Of a DNA stretch of 26,824 nucleotides, positions 14,987 through 22,345 are shown piece after piece. The stretch's first letter is position 1; every line of letters starts with the position of its first letter. This DNA comes from an uncultured Candidatus Saccharibacteria bacterium (GTDB lineage Bacteria > Patescibacteriota > Saccharimonadia > Saccharimonadales > Saccharimonadaceae), in assembly GCA_938017675.1 (NCBI GenBank), contig CALIJB010000014.1, positions 1 through 26,824 of the forward strand, given 5' to 3'. Position numbers and translations under genes: made by a program. The notes below the pieces were generated by a model. It searched no databases. It was not told where the DNA came from and saw nothing but the letters and a program-made list of their open reading frames with translations.

Positions 14987-15014
14987 ATAACCGCTGAAAT
15001 ATGGCGGTTATTTT
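14987..15014 (+). terminator. Intrinsic terminator after tsf
   Basis: ATAACCGC (14987-14994) pairs perfectly with GCGGTTAT (15004-15011), 9-nt loop, followed by TTT. Its T-run is immediately followed by the next promoter's TGgTATGAT. Confidence 0.65.
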
Positions 15015-15022
15015 GGTATGAT
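15014..15022 (+). promoter_or_regulatory. Extended -10 after tsf
   Basis: TGgTATGAT, hexamer 15017-15022, overlapping the terminator T-run. It points at an ATG only 6 nt downstream (15029), which opens a 12-codon frame, not the main gene. Confidence 0.5.
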
Positions 15023-15028
15023 AAAAGC

Positions 15029-15067
15029 ATGAGCAATCAACGGCGGAATGTAGATGCGGAATTTTGA
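15029..15067 (+). CDS. Possible leaderless 12-codon minicistron
   Basis: ATG 15029, 6 nt after a -10 box, encodes MSNQRRNVDAEF and stops at TGA 15065-15067. It overlaps the start of the next gene (ATG 15054) by 14 nt in another frame. The placement copies the leaderless starts of other genes here, so a ribosome should engage this ATG first. It could couple or limit translation of the downstream gene, or be the relic of a longer N-terminus lost by a frameshift. There is no independent evidence that it is translated. Confidence 0.35.
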   Translation: MSNQRRNVDAEF

Positions 15068-15764
15068 ATCTGGTAGTTTTGACTTTTATAGCAATCGCGA
15101 AAAGCCAAGCGGCGGCGAGCGCGAGCGTGCGAGCGAGCTGGATGATATTGATTTGCGGCCAGAAAGCGAGGTTTTTCAAGACCACGAGCGGATTGATAGC
15201 AAGGATCTCGACGGTCAGCTGATTGCTTTGCGAGACCAGCTAAGCGAAGATACAGACGGAATTATTCATATTGATATTCCAGCTTATAGATATGATTTTG
15301 CCGACAATCCTTTCGTTGGCATGGGGCCGAATCGCACCAAGACTTACGAGATTTCGCGCTATGTGGATATAGTGTTTTTGCATCGTTTCATGTACCAAGA
15401 GATTATTGTTTGCGGGCTGCAATCGCGCAAATTTACCAACGAGATAGGGCGGGCGGCGTTTATTAAACGTATTCGCGAGACTGGCGGCTTGCCGCTAAAC
15501 CGGGATGGCAGCGAGCCAGAAGTTTTGGGGCGAGCATTCGTGCCATATATGCCATATCACACGACTGATGCGTTTTTCCGCTTGTATCATACAGTGATGC
15601 CACGGGTAGCCGAACGGCCGCACTATCCGCTAGATGTGTGGCTGATTTTCGATGAGAATGCTTATCAAGAGATTGACGGATCGCCAGATTTTCGCCAGGC
15701 ATATCGTTTGCGCCGGGGATTTGACCGACGGGCTAGTTTGCTAGGAGTGGCGCAGATAAATTAG
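15054..15764 (+). CDS. Protein of unknown function in the pyrH position
   Basis: 236 residues, no family recognised. Residues about 1-60 are highly charged and probably disordered (REKPSGGERERASELDD). The rest looks globular, with aromatic-rich segments such as PAYRYDFADNPFVGMGPNRT, VFLHRFMYQEIIVCGLQSRK and DAFFRLYHTVMPRVAERPHY. No membrane helix or signal peptide. An in-frame TAG sits directly before ATG 15054, so the gene cannot start further upstream; the ribosome site is weak (GGCGGA). It lies between tsf and frr, where most bacteria have pyrH (UMP kinase), but it shows no amino-acid kinase motifs and I do not assign that role. Confidence 0.75.
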   Translation: MRNFESGSFDFYSNREKPSGGERERASELDDIDLRPESEVFQDHERIDSKDLDGQLIALRDQLSEDTDGIIHIDIPAYRYDFADNPFVGMGPNRTKTYEISRYVDIVFLHRFMYQEIIVCGLQSRKFTNEIGRAAFIKRIRETGGLPLNRDGSEPEVLGRAFVPYMPYHTTDAFFRLYHTVMPRVAERPHYPLDVWLIFDENAYQEIDGSPDFRQAYRLRRGFDRRASLLGVAQIN

Positions 15765-15771
15765 CGTTTAA

Positions 15772-15780
15772 TGGTACAAT
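15772..15780 (+). promoter_or_regulatory. Extended -10 before frr
   Basis: TGgTACAAT, hexamer 15775-15780; no -35 seen. The start would lie near 15787, at the edge of the Shine-Dalgarno AAGGAG (15787-15792). Confidence 0.45.
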
Positions 15781-15797
15781 AAAGTAAAGGAGAATAT

Positions 15798-16352
15798 ATG
15801 TTTAGTACAGACGAATATGAAGCAAAAATGACAGGCGCATTTGAGCACTTTGGCGAGGAGCTGCGCAAGATTCGCACTGGCCGGGCGCATCCAGGTATGT
15901 TAGCGGGTGTGATGGTTGAAGCTTACGGTGCTAGCATGCCACTCAATCAGGTGGCCAACGTTACAGCTCCCGAGGCGCAAATGTTGCTCGTGACACCCTT
16001 TGATCCGAGTAATTTGCAAAATATCGCGGCGGCGATTCGCAATGATCAGAGCCTTGGTTTTAATCCGAGCGACGATGGCCGGGTAGTGCGCGTGCCAGTA
16101 CCAGCCTTGACTGAGGAGCGCCGCAAGCAGCTGGTTCGTCAAGCGTCAGAAAAATTAGAAGAAGCGCGAATCGCTTTGCGCAACATTCGCCAAGACGGTA
16201 TCAAGGACGCCAAAAAAATGAAGGAAGCTAAAGAGCTGAGCGAGGACGATCTTAAAATGATCGAAAAAGAATTTGATCGCTTGATGAATGAATTCCAGTG
16301 CAAACTAGAGAGTGCTTTCAAGGACAAAGAAAAGGATATCTTAACAATCTGA
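15798..16352 (+). CDS. frr: Ribosome recycling factor
   Basis: 184 residues, the standard length. With EF-G it splits post-termination ribosomes. Seen: the start of the helical domain with LRKIRTGRAHPGMLAGVMVEAYG; the beta domain with PLNQVANVTAPEAQMLLVTP; VRVPVPALTEERRKQLV; and the long C-terminal helix with ARIALRNIRQDGIKDAKKM. ATG 15798 is 5 nt after AAGGAG. Its TGA stop overlaps the uppS ATG by one base (TGATG), so uppS translation probably depends on termination here. Confidence 0.96.
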   Translation: MFSTDEYEAKMTGAFEHFGEELRKIRTGRAHPGMLAGVMVEAYGASMPLNQVANVTAPEAQMLLVTPFDPSNLQNIAAAIRNDQSLGFNPSDDGRVVRVPVPALTEERRKQLVRQASEKLEEARIALRNIRQDGIKDAKKMKEAKELSEDDLKMIEKEFDRLMNEFQCKLESAFKDKEKDILTI

Positions 16353-17044
16353 TGAGTGAAAAGGTGTTGCCAACTCACGTCGGCTTCATTGTCGACGGCA
16401 ATCGTCGCTGGGCAAAAGCTCAGGGTTTGTCGGCGCAAGAAGGGCATAGCGCTGGTTATGAAAAGTTGCGCGAAATTATCATCGATACTATCGATCGCGG
16501 CGTACCGTATGTCAGTGCGTATATTTTTAGTACTGAGAACTGGCATCGTAGCGGCCCAGAGGTTAAGCACTTGATGAACTTGGTGGTGCAAATGTTGACG
16601 CGTGATTTGCATATTTTCGTTGAACACGGCATACGGTTAAGGGTGGCGGGGACGCGTGTGCGTCTCAGCCGCCGAGTCAAAAAAGCGATTGACGAGGCCG
16701 AAGCGGCCACCAAAGATTTGACGCACGGCACGGCAATTTTGTCGTTTAATTATGGCGGGCACCAGGAAATTATAGATGCAGTCAATACCTTGCGCAAAAC
16801 GCTTTCTGCACACAAAAAAGTAACAGCGCAAATCTTTGAGCAATTTTTGTATACGCCAGATGTGCCGCCATGCGACTTGATAGTGCGCACCAGCGGCGAA
16901 CAGCGGCTAAGTAATTTTATGCTGTGGCGCAGTGCTTATAGCGAGCTAATTTTTGTTAAAAAATCGTGGCCAGATATGACAAAACGCGACATAACCGCTA
17001 TACTAAATGAGTACGCGAAACGTTCGCGGCGGTTTGGAGGGTAA
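16352..17044 (+). CDS. uppS: Isoprenyl (undecaprenyl) diphosphate synthase
   Basis: 230 residues. cis-prenyltransferase that extends farnesyl diphosphate with isopentenyl diphosphate to make the lipid carrier for wall polymers. Seen: catalytic Asp15 in HVGFIVDGNRRWAKAQGL (often DGNGRWA; the Arg variant also occurs), FSTENWHRS, LSFNYGGHQEIIDAV, and the diphosphate-binding RTSGEQRLSNFMLWRSAYSE. Start ATG 16352 overlaps the frr stop (TGATG) and has no ribosome site of its own. It is followed by the M50 protease at 1 nt. uppP at 24124 recycles the same carrier. Confidence 0.95.
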   Translation: MSEKVLPTHVGFIVDGNRRWAKAQGLSAQEGHSAGYEKLREIIIDTIDRGVPYVSAYIFSTENWHRSGPEVKHLMNLVVQMLTRDLHIFVEHGIRLRVAGTRVRLSRRVKKAIDEAEAATKDLTHGTAILSFNYGGHQEIIDAVNTLRKTLSAHKKVTAQIFEQFLYTPDVPPCDLIVRTSGEQRLSNFMLWRSAYSELIFVKKSWPDMTKRDITAILNEYAKRSRRFGG

Positions 17045-17045
17045 A

Positions 17046-18209
17046 ATGAGTTTAGTTTTTGGTATCATTGTTGGTATAATTGTGTTGACTATTTTAGTGG
17101 TGACGCACGAGTTGGGCCATGCTTTGGTGGCGCGGCGTTACGGCGTGCGTGTTGAGGAGTTTGGTATTGGCTTCCCGCCGGCAGCTTATAAGAAGAAGGT
17201 CAAGAAAAGCTTTTTGGGCAAAAATGTTGATTACAGTATTAACTGGCTGCCGCTAGGCGGTTTCGTTAAGTTACAAGGCGAGCACGACGATGATAAGCAG
17301 CCTGGCGACTACGGCGCAGCGACATTTTGGCAAAAAACACAAATCTTGCTGGCTGGCGTAGCAGTGAATTGGCTGAGTGCGGTGTTGATATTTACGATTT
17401 TGGCGTGGTGGGGTATGCCGCCGCTTGTCGCTAATCAATTCACCGTGGCTAGCGACACGACAACTTCAGGCAAAGAAGTCAAGATAGCTGGTGTCGAGAA
17501 CGACTTGCCGGCGCAAAAAAGCGGATTAAAAACTGGCGACGATATTCTGTCGGTTGACGGCGATAAGATTAAAACTCCAGATGAGCTGACCAAGAGATTA
17601 GCTCGCGACAAAGGTAAAACAGTTAAGATCCGCTACTCGCGAAACGGTCGAGAGGCAGTGCTGCCTGTAGCATTGCGGTCTAGCAATGATGACAAGCGCG
17701 GTTATCTGGGCGCCAGTTTATCTCAAGAGGTCTTGATGCATTCGACTTGGTCGGCGCCAATTGTCGGCGTAGGGCTGACTACTCAATTGACTGGGATAAC
17801 TATTCAAGGGCTTGGGCAAGTTGTTTATGACGGTTTGACGGGGCTGGCTATGAAAATCGTGCCGAACGACCAGGCGCAGCAGCAGGCTAATCAAAAATTA
17901 GCAACAGTTGGCAATAGTGTTGGCGGACCAGTGACGATATTCGGCATGTTGTTTCCGGCGGCTGGCGAGGCTGGCGGCCGCTATGTCTTGATGATTGCTG
18001 GGTTAATCGCTTTGTCGCTGGCAGTGATGAATATATTACCGATTCCAGCGCTTGATGGCGGGCGGTGGTTTGTGACGGCTTTGTTCCGCTTAATAAAGAA
18101 ACCGCTCCGCAAAGATACCGAGGAGAAAATCCACGGTACCGGATTCTTGATTTTGATAGTATTGATAATATTAGTAACGATTTCTGACGTCGGGAAACTA
18201 TTCAAATGA
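17046..18209 (+). CDS. rseP: M50 family site-2 metalloprotease (RseP/RIP-like)
   Basis: 387 residues. Intramembrane zinc protease that cuts regulatory or signal-peptide substrates in the bilayer. Seen: the first helix with HELGH zinc motif (His21, Glu22, His25), VEEFGIGFPP, WLPLGGFVKLQGE, one PDZ-like domain (about 125-205; AQKSGLKTGDDILSVDGD), and the third zinc ligand in ILPIPALDGGRW. A C-terminal helix ends the protein. GGAGG at 17036-17040 precedes ATG 17046. It lies 1 nt after uppS, and the CPBP gene overlaps its stop by 4 nt. The order uppS-rseP-proS is conserved in bacteria, but cdsA and dxr, usually between them, are missing. Confidence 0.93.
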   Translation: MSLVFGIIVGIIVLTILVVTHELGHALVARRYGVRVEEFGIGFPPAAYKKKVKKSFLGKNVDYSINWLPLGGFVKLQGEHDDDKQPGDYGAATFWQKTQILLAGVAVNWLSAVLIFTILAWWGMPPLVANQFTVASDTTTSGKEVKIAGVENDLPAQKSGLKTGDDILSVDGDKIKTPDELTKRLARDKGKTVKIRYSRNGREAVLPVALRSSNDDKRGYLGASLSQEVLMHSTWSAPIVGVGLTTQLTGITIQGLGQVVYDGLTGLAMKIVPNDQAQQQANQKLATVGNSVGGPVTIFGMLFPAAGEAGGRYVLMIAGLIALSLAVMNILPIPALDGGRWFVTALFRLIKKPLRKDTEEKIHGTGFLILIVLIILVTISDVGKLFK

Positions 18210-18961
18210 AACGCTGGCGGGTGGGTGATTTAAAGAAGCTTCGTTTTTCTCGGCGGCAGGTACTGTCATGGATTGGCTGGACGCTGCTGGTGGCAGTATC
18301 GATGGTAGCGGCTGCTTATGCGGTAGCTGGCGTTGGGCGATTGCTATGGCGGACGGGTTGGTTGGCGCAAGCTAATGTATCGGTGGTTAATCTAATTTTG
18401 CAATGTTTTGTTCATATCTTGACAATTGCCGCCGTTTGCACGGTAGCTTGGCGTATTAAAAAAGCGGTATCAGCCAAACAGGCTGGCGCGCAGCGGTTGA
18501 TTGAGTGGCGCGATATCGGTATGGCAATCGTTGGCGCGGTGGCTTACATTGCTTTGACAGTGAGCTTATCATTTGTTGCGCAAGCCATTATACCAGGATT
18601 TAACCCAAACCAAGCTCAGGATGTTGGGGTATCAGATAGGCTGTTTTCGCTAGATTTAGCGATAGCTTTCGTGGTGCTGGTGATAGTGGTGCCATTATGC
18701 GAGGAGTTAATTTTTCGCGGTATACTGTATGGCAAACTGCGTTCGGCGAAGTTGCCAGTAGCAGCTAACATATTTTTTGTTAGTTTGCTTTTTGGGGTGG
18801 CGCATGGGCAATGGAATGTTGGTATTGATACGTTTGCGCTGAGTTTGGTGCTTTGTACGCTGCGTGAATATACTGGATCGATTTGGTCTGGCTTTTTGCT
18901 GCACGCAATCAAAAATAGCGTGGCTTTTTATGCGGTTTATGTTGCGGCGGCGTTTTGGTAA
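18206..18961 (+). CDS. CPBP family intramembrane metalloprotease
   Basis: 251 residues with about six hydrophobic helices. The CPBP (CAAX protease and bacteriocin-processing, Rce1-like) family contains membrane proteases. Seen: motif 1 EExxxR as CEELIFRGILYG (Glu166, Glu167, Arg171), motif 2 His200 in FGVAHGQWN, and motif 3 His233 in FLLHAIKNS, so the catalytic set is complete. The substrate is unknown. Start ATG 18206 overlaps the rseP stop (ATGA), which implies translational coupling and places two intramembrane proteases in one operon with frr and uppS. Confidence 0.88.
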   Translation: MKRWRVGDLKKLRFSRRQVLSWIGWTLLVAVSMVAAAYAVAGVGRLLWRTGWLAQANVSVVNLILQCFVHILTIAAVCTVAWRIKKAVSAKQAGAQRLIEWRDIGMAIVGAVAYIALTVSLSFVAQAIIPGFNPNQAQDVGVSDRLFSLDLAIAFVVLVIVVPLCEELIFRGILYGKLRSAKLPVAANIFFVSLLFGVAHGQWNVGIDTFALSLVLCTLREYTGSIWSGFLLHAIKNSVAFYAVYVAAAFW

Positions 18962-18962
18962 T

Positions 18963-18991
18963 TTGTTGATATGCGTGATTCACGGTAAAAT
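18963..18991 (+). promoter_or_regulatory. proS promoter
   Basis: TTGTTG (18963-18968), 17-bp spacer, TAAAAT (18986-18991), then 9 nt to ATG 19001. A GAGGA at 18992-18996 resembles a ribosome site but would lie at or before the transcription start. Confidence 0.5.
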
Positions 18992-19000
18992 GAGGATATT

Positions 19001-20239
19001 ATGAGACTAAGTAAGAATTTTACTCGAACTATCAAGCAGGCGCCAGCTGACGAAGTGGCGCGTAACGCCCAGTTACTAATTCGTGCTGGCTACGTGCATA
19101 AAACGATGGCGGGCGTTTATTCATACTTGCCACTGGGGCTAAAGGTGGTTGAGAATATCAAGCAAATTGTCCACGAAGAGATGAATAAAATTGACAGTCA
19201 AGAGCTAGTCATGAGCACACTGCAGCGTAAAGAAACATGGCAAGAGACTGGGCGCTGGAACGACGAACTGGTCGATGTTTGGTTTAAGTCTCATCTGCAG
19301 GATGGTACCGAGGTCGGTTTCGGCTGGACGCACGAAGAGCCGATTGTTGATTTATTGCGTAATTATTTGAAGAGCTATAAGGATTTGCCGATTAGCGTTT
19401 ACCAGTTCCAGAACAAGCTGCGCAACGAGCTGCGCGCCAAAAGCGGTATTATGCGCGGCCGCGAATTCGTTATGAAAGATATGTATTCGGTACATGCCAG
19501 CAAAGAAGACTTGGATAAGTATTATAACGCCGCGATCGAGGCTTACAAGCGCTGCTACGACCGCTTTGGTATCGGCGATGAGACGTATGTGACGTTTGCC
19601 TCGGGCGGAGCTTTCACTAAATTTAGCCACGAATTTCAGACGATTTGTGATGCTGGCGAGGATTACATTTATCTGCATCGCGGCAAAAATATTGCCGTGA
19701 ACGAAGAAGTTTTGGATGACGCTGTCAAGGAGCTGGGTATTGACCGCAGCGAGCTAGAACGGGTCAAAACTGCCGAGGTTGGCAACATCTTTAACTTCGG
19801 TACGCAAAAGTCCGAGGAAATGCGCTTGGTATTTACTGACGCTGAGGGTGTAGAGCAGTATGCTTATATGGGCAGCTATGGTATTGGCATCACCCGGGTG
19901 ATGGGCGTGATTGTTGAGAAATTTGCTGATGACAAGGGGCTGGTTTGGCCGGAAAACATTGCACCAGCTAAAGTATATCTGGTACAAATTGGCAGCCAGT
20001 CGCGCGCTACAGCTGACGAACTCTATCAGAAGTTACAATCTGCCGGAATCGAGACTATCTATGACGATCGCGACGAGCGTCCAGGGGTTAAATTTGCTGA
20101 TGCCGAACTGCTGGGCATTCCGTATCGGGTGACGGTCAGCGATCGCTTGCTTGATGATGGTAAATGGGAGGTGTCAACGCGCCAGACTGGCGAGCAACGG
20201 CTCTTGACGGCAGATGAGTTGCTTGCTACACTGAACTAA
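19001..20239 (+). CDS. proS: Proline--tRNA ligase, short form without editing domain
   Basis: 412 residues; the common bacterial ProRS is about 570. Class II synthetase that charges tRNA-Pro. Seen: motif 1 region with AGVYSYLPLGLKVVENI; the proline pocket WTHEEPIVDL; motif 2 with NKLRNELRAKSGIMRGREF and FVMKDMYSVH; then GEDYIYL followed after only about 35 residues by VGNIFNFGTQKS, where the roughly 180-residue INS editing domain normally sits; motif 3 as GSYGIGITRVMG; and the anticodon-binding domain (AKVYLVQIGS, YDDRDERPGVKFADAEL). The short form is known in alphaproteobacteria and mitochondria. It cannot itself clear Ala-tRNA-Pro. Confidence 0.95.
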   Translation: MRLSKNFTRTIKQAPADEVARNAQLLIRAGYVHKTMAGVYSYLPLGLKVVENIKQIVHEEMNKIDSQELVMSTLQRKETWQETGRWNDELVDVWFKSHLQDGTEVGFGWTHEEPIVDLLRNYLKSYKDLPISVYQFQNKLRNELRAKSGIMRGREFVMKDMYSVHASKEDLDKYYNAAIEAYKRCYDRFGIGDETYVTFASGGAFTKFSHEFQTICDAGEDYIYLHRGKNIAVNEEVLDDAVKELGIDRSELERVKTAEVGNIFNFGTQKSEEMRLVFTDAEGVEQYAYMGSYGIGITRVMGVIVEKFADDKGLVWPENIAPAKVYLVQIGSQSRATADELYQKLQSAGIETIYDDRDERPGVKFADAELLGIPYRVTVSDRLLDDGKWEVSTRQTGEQRLLTADELLATLN

Positions 20240-20274
20240 TCTGAGTATTTTGTATTGGAGGGCTGGGGTTTCTC

Positions 20275-20303
20275 TAGACAGAGAAAGTTTCGGGCGGTAT
20301 AAC
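20275..20303 (+). promoter_or_regulatory. Candidate greA promoter
   Basis: TAGACA (20275-20280), 17-bp spacer, TATAAC (20298-20303). The start near 20310 would fall at the end of the Shine-Dalgarno AAAGGAG (20305-20311). A small 7-bp hairpin TTTCTCT/AGAGAAA (20269-20286) overlaps the -35; it could instead be a weak proS terminator. Confidence 0.45.
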
Positions 20304-20319
20304 GAAAGGAGTAAAACTC

Positions 20320-20775
20320 ATGAAAAAAGCATATCAGATCACCGAGGATGGAAGAAAAGAGCTTGAAGAAGAGCTAGCTGCCTTGAAGGGTCGCCGCGGC
20401 GAGATTGCCGAGAAAATCGCTGAAGCGCGCGGTTATGGCGATCTGAGCGAGAATGCCGAGTACGATCAGGCGCGCGAAGAGCAAGGCCTAGTCGAGACGC
20501 GTATTGCCGAGATTGAGGATATTTTACAGAACGCCGAGGATATCAAGGGCGGCACCACTCACAAAGTTAGTTTGGGCAGTCGAGTGACGCTTGAATCTGG
20601 CGGTAAAATATTTGAATATACGGTTGTTGGTCCGGTTGAAGCCGATCCACTAAATGGCAAGATTAGCGACGAATCGCCGCTGGGCGTGGCGCTAATTGAT
20701 AAGGTAGTGGGCGATACCGCCGCTATTAACACACCCAAAGGCGAAACCGTCTACGTGATTAAAGCAATTTCGTAG
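20320..20775 (+). CDS. greA: Transcription elongation factor GreA
   Basis: 151 residues, within the GreA range. Enters the secondary channel of RNA polymerase and stimulates cleavage of backtracked transcripts. Seen: the N-terminal coiled coil with the tip acidic region in YGDLSENAEYDQAREEQG, the second helix VETRIAEIEDILQNAE, and the C-terminal FKBP-like domain with VSLGSRVTLE, YTVVGPVEADP, ISDESPLGVALI and INTPKGETVYVIKAI. ATG 20320 lies 8 nt after AAAGGAG. It precedes lysS, a pairing common in bacteria, though lysS has its own -10. Confidence 0.96.
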   Translation: MKKAYQITEDGRKELEEELAALKGRRGEIAEKIAEARGYGDLSENAEYDQAREEQGLVETRIAEIEDILQNAEDIKGGTTHKVSLGSRVTLESGGKIFEYTVVGPVEADPLNGKISDESPLGVALIDKVVGDTAAINTPKGETVYVIKAIS

Positions 20776-20790
20776 CTACTAACAGGGGCG

Positions 20791-20799
20791 TGCTATAAT
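20791..20799 (+). promoter_or_regulatory. lysS extended -10 promoter (leaderless)
   Basis: TGcTATAAT, hexamer 20794-20799, 8 nt before ATG 20808. No -35 match; the -35 position falls on the greA stop. Confidence 0.65.
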
Positions 20800-20807
20800 A
20801 AATAATT

Positions 20808-22310
20808 ATGGCTACACTGCAAGATTATCGAAATGAACGTTTGCGAAAATTAGAAACCCTGCGAGAACTAGGCGTTGATCCGTATCCAGCGCGGTCGGAG
20901 CGGACGCATGGCTGCGGCGAGGTTTTAGCGCGGTATGATGAATTGGCGGATCAAGAAGTGGTTGTGGCGGGGCGTATCGTTTCAATCCGCAGCTTTGGTA
21001 AGCTGGCGTTCATTAAGCTGCGCGATCAGTCTGGTGAGGTGCAGCTATATTTGCAGCGCGATGATGTGGCAGAATTGGACGCTAGCCGCGGCATATTGGG
21101 CATGAAACAGCTGAAGCTTTTGGATACGGGTGATTTTGTCGAGGCGCGCGGAGTGATGACGACAACGCAGACTGGCGAAAAGTCGGTTGGCGTGCATGAG
21201 CTGCGATTACTAACCAAGTCGCTCAGGCCGATGCCAGAGAAATTGGAAAACAAAGAAGAGCGTTTTCGCCGCCGCTATGTCGATATGAACGTCAATCCAG
21301 AGGTGCGTCAGCGGTTTATTCGCCGCAGCAAGTTCTGGCAGGCGACGCGCGATTATCTAAACAGCCACGGCTTTACTGAGGTCAATGTGCCGGTATTGGA
21401 GCATACGACTGGCGGCGCTGACGCTAACCCGTTTGTGACGCATATGGATGCGCTGGATAATCAGCAATTCTACTTGCGTATTTCTCACGAGCTGCCGCTG
21501 AAGCGGTTGATTGGCGCTGGGTTTGAGAAAGTTTATGACCTCGGGCCGCGTTTTCGCAATGAGAACTATTCTGATGAGCATTTGCCAGAGCATATCGCCA
21601 TGGAGTGGTACGCTGCGTATTGGGATTGGCGAGCTGGTATGCGCTTCATGGAGGATATGTATAAATATGTATTGCAGGAAACGTTTGGTACGCTGCAGTT
21701 TCAGCTAGGTCGGTTCACGGTGGATATGAGCGGCGAGTGGGAAGTTTGGGATTATGCCGAGGTGATCAACAAGCACTATGGAATTGATGTGTATAATACA
21801 ACGATTGACGAGGTGGCCGCCAAGTTGAAAGCACATGGTTTGGAAGTAGAAAAGACCGATTCCATCCCGCGCGGTATTGATAAATTATGGAAGAATATTC
21901 GCAAAGATGTGGCGGGGCCGGTGTGGTTGGTGAATACACCGAAGTTCATCAGTCCGCTGTCCAAGTCCAACCCCGACAATCCGCAGACGGTGGAGCGTTT
22001 CCAGCCAATTATTGCCGGGTCAGAGCTGGGCAATGGTTTTTCCGAGCTGAATGACCCGATTGACCAGCTGAACCGCTTTATTGAGCAGCAACAGATGCGC
22101 GATGCTGGCGACGAAGAAGCGATGATGCTGGATATCGACTTTGTGGAGATGTTGGAGTACGGTATGCCGCCAGCTTGTGGCTGGGGCTATTCTGAGCGGG
22201 TATTTTGGATTTTTGAAGGCGTAACTGCCCGCGAGGGCGTGCCATTTCCACAACTGCGTCATGAGATTGACGAGACAACGCGGGCGATATATCCAGAAGT
22301 GAAGTTGTAG
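20808..22310 (+). CDS. lysS: Lysine--tRNA ligase, class II
   Basis: 500 residues, the usual class II LysRS length. Seen: the N-terminal LysRS opening RLRKLETLRELGVDPYPAR; the OB-fold anticodon domain with VVVAGRIVSIRSFGKLAFI; KLENKEERFRRRYVDMNVNP (motif 1 region); motif 2 with YDLGPRFRNENYSDEHLPEH; and GSELGNGFSELNDP. The motif 3 region is unusual: MPPACGWGYSERVFWIFEGV, where bacterial LysRS normally has a GxGxGxDR-like run; the conserved Arg is kept. The C-terminal section is therefore divergent, but the N-terminal half assigns the enzyme clearly. A leaderless start at ATG 20808 is likely. Confidence 0.9.
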   Translation: MATLQDYRNERLRKLETLRELGVDPYPARSERTHGCGEVLARYDELADQEVVVAGRIVSIRSFGKLAFIKLRDQSGEVQLYLQRDDVAELDASRGILGMKQLKLLDTGDFVEARGVMTTTQTGEKSVGVHELRLLTKSLRPMPEKLENKEERFRRRYVDMNVNPEVRQRFIRRSKFWQATRDYLNSHGFTEVNVPVLEHTTGGADANPFVTHMDALDNQQFYLRISHELPLKRLIGAGFEKVYDLGPRFRNENYSDEHLPEHIAMEWYAAYWDWRAGMRFMEDMYKYVLQETFGTLQFQLGRFTVDMSGEWEVWDYAEVINKHYGIDVYNTTIDEVAAKLKAHGLEVEKTDSIPRGIDKLWKNIRKDVAGPVWLVNTPKFISPLSKSNPDNPQTVERFQPIIAGSELGNGFSELNDPIDQLNRFIEQQQMRDAGDEEAMMLDIDFVEMLEYGMPPACGWGYSERVFWIFEGVTAREGVPFPQLRHEIDETTRAIYPEVKL

Positions 22311-22320
22311 TTTTTGAAGT

Positions 22321-22345
22321 TGTCGATACTTCGGTACTGGCTTTT
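22321..22345 (+). terminator. Possible terminator after lysS
   Basis: Hairpin around a TTCG tetraloop (22330-22333), closing C-G and continuing through about eight positions (22322-22329 with 22334-22341), including one mismatch and wobble pairs, followed by TTTT. It lies between the lysS stop and the convergent gene's stop. Confidence 0.4.

Noticed and set aside
16139..16627. 162-codon open frame on the minus strand across the frr-uppS junction
   Set aside because: It lies wholly opposite two clearly conserved genes, has no promoter or ribosome site, and its protein has no recognisable features.
20269..20286. 7-bp hairpin between proS and greA as a terminator
   Set aside because: AT-rich stem with no T-run after it, and it overlaps a better-supported -35 box; kept only as a note under the promoter.
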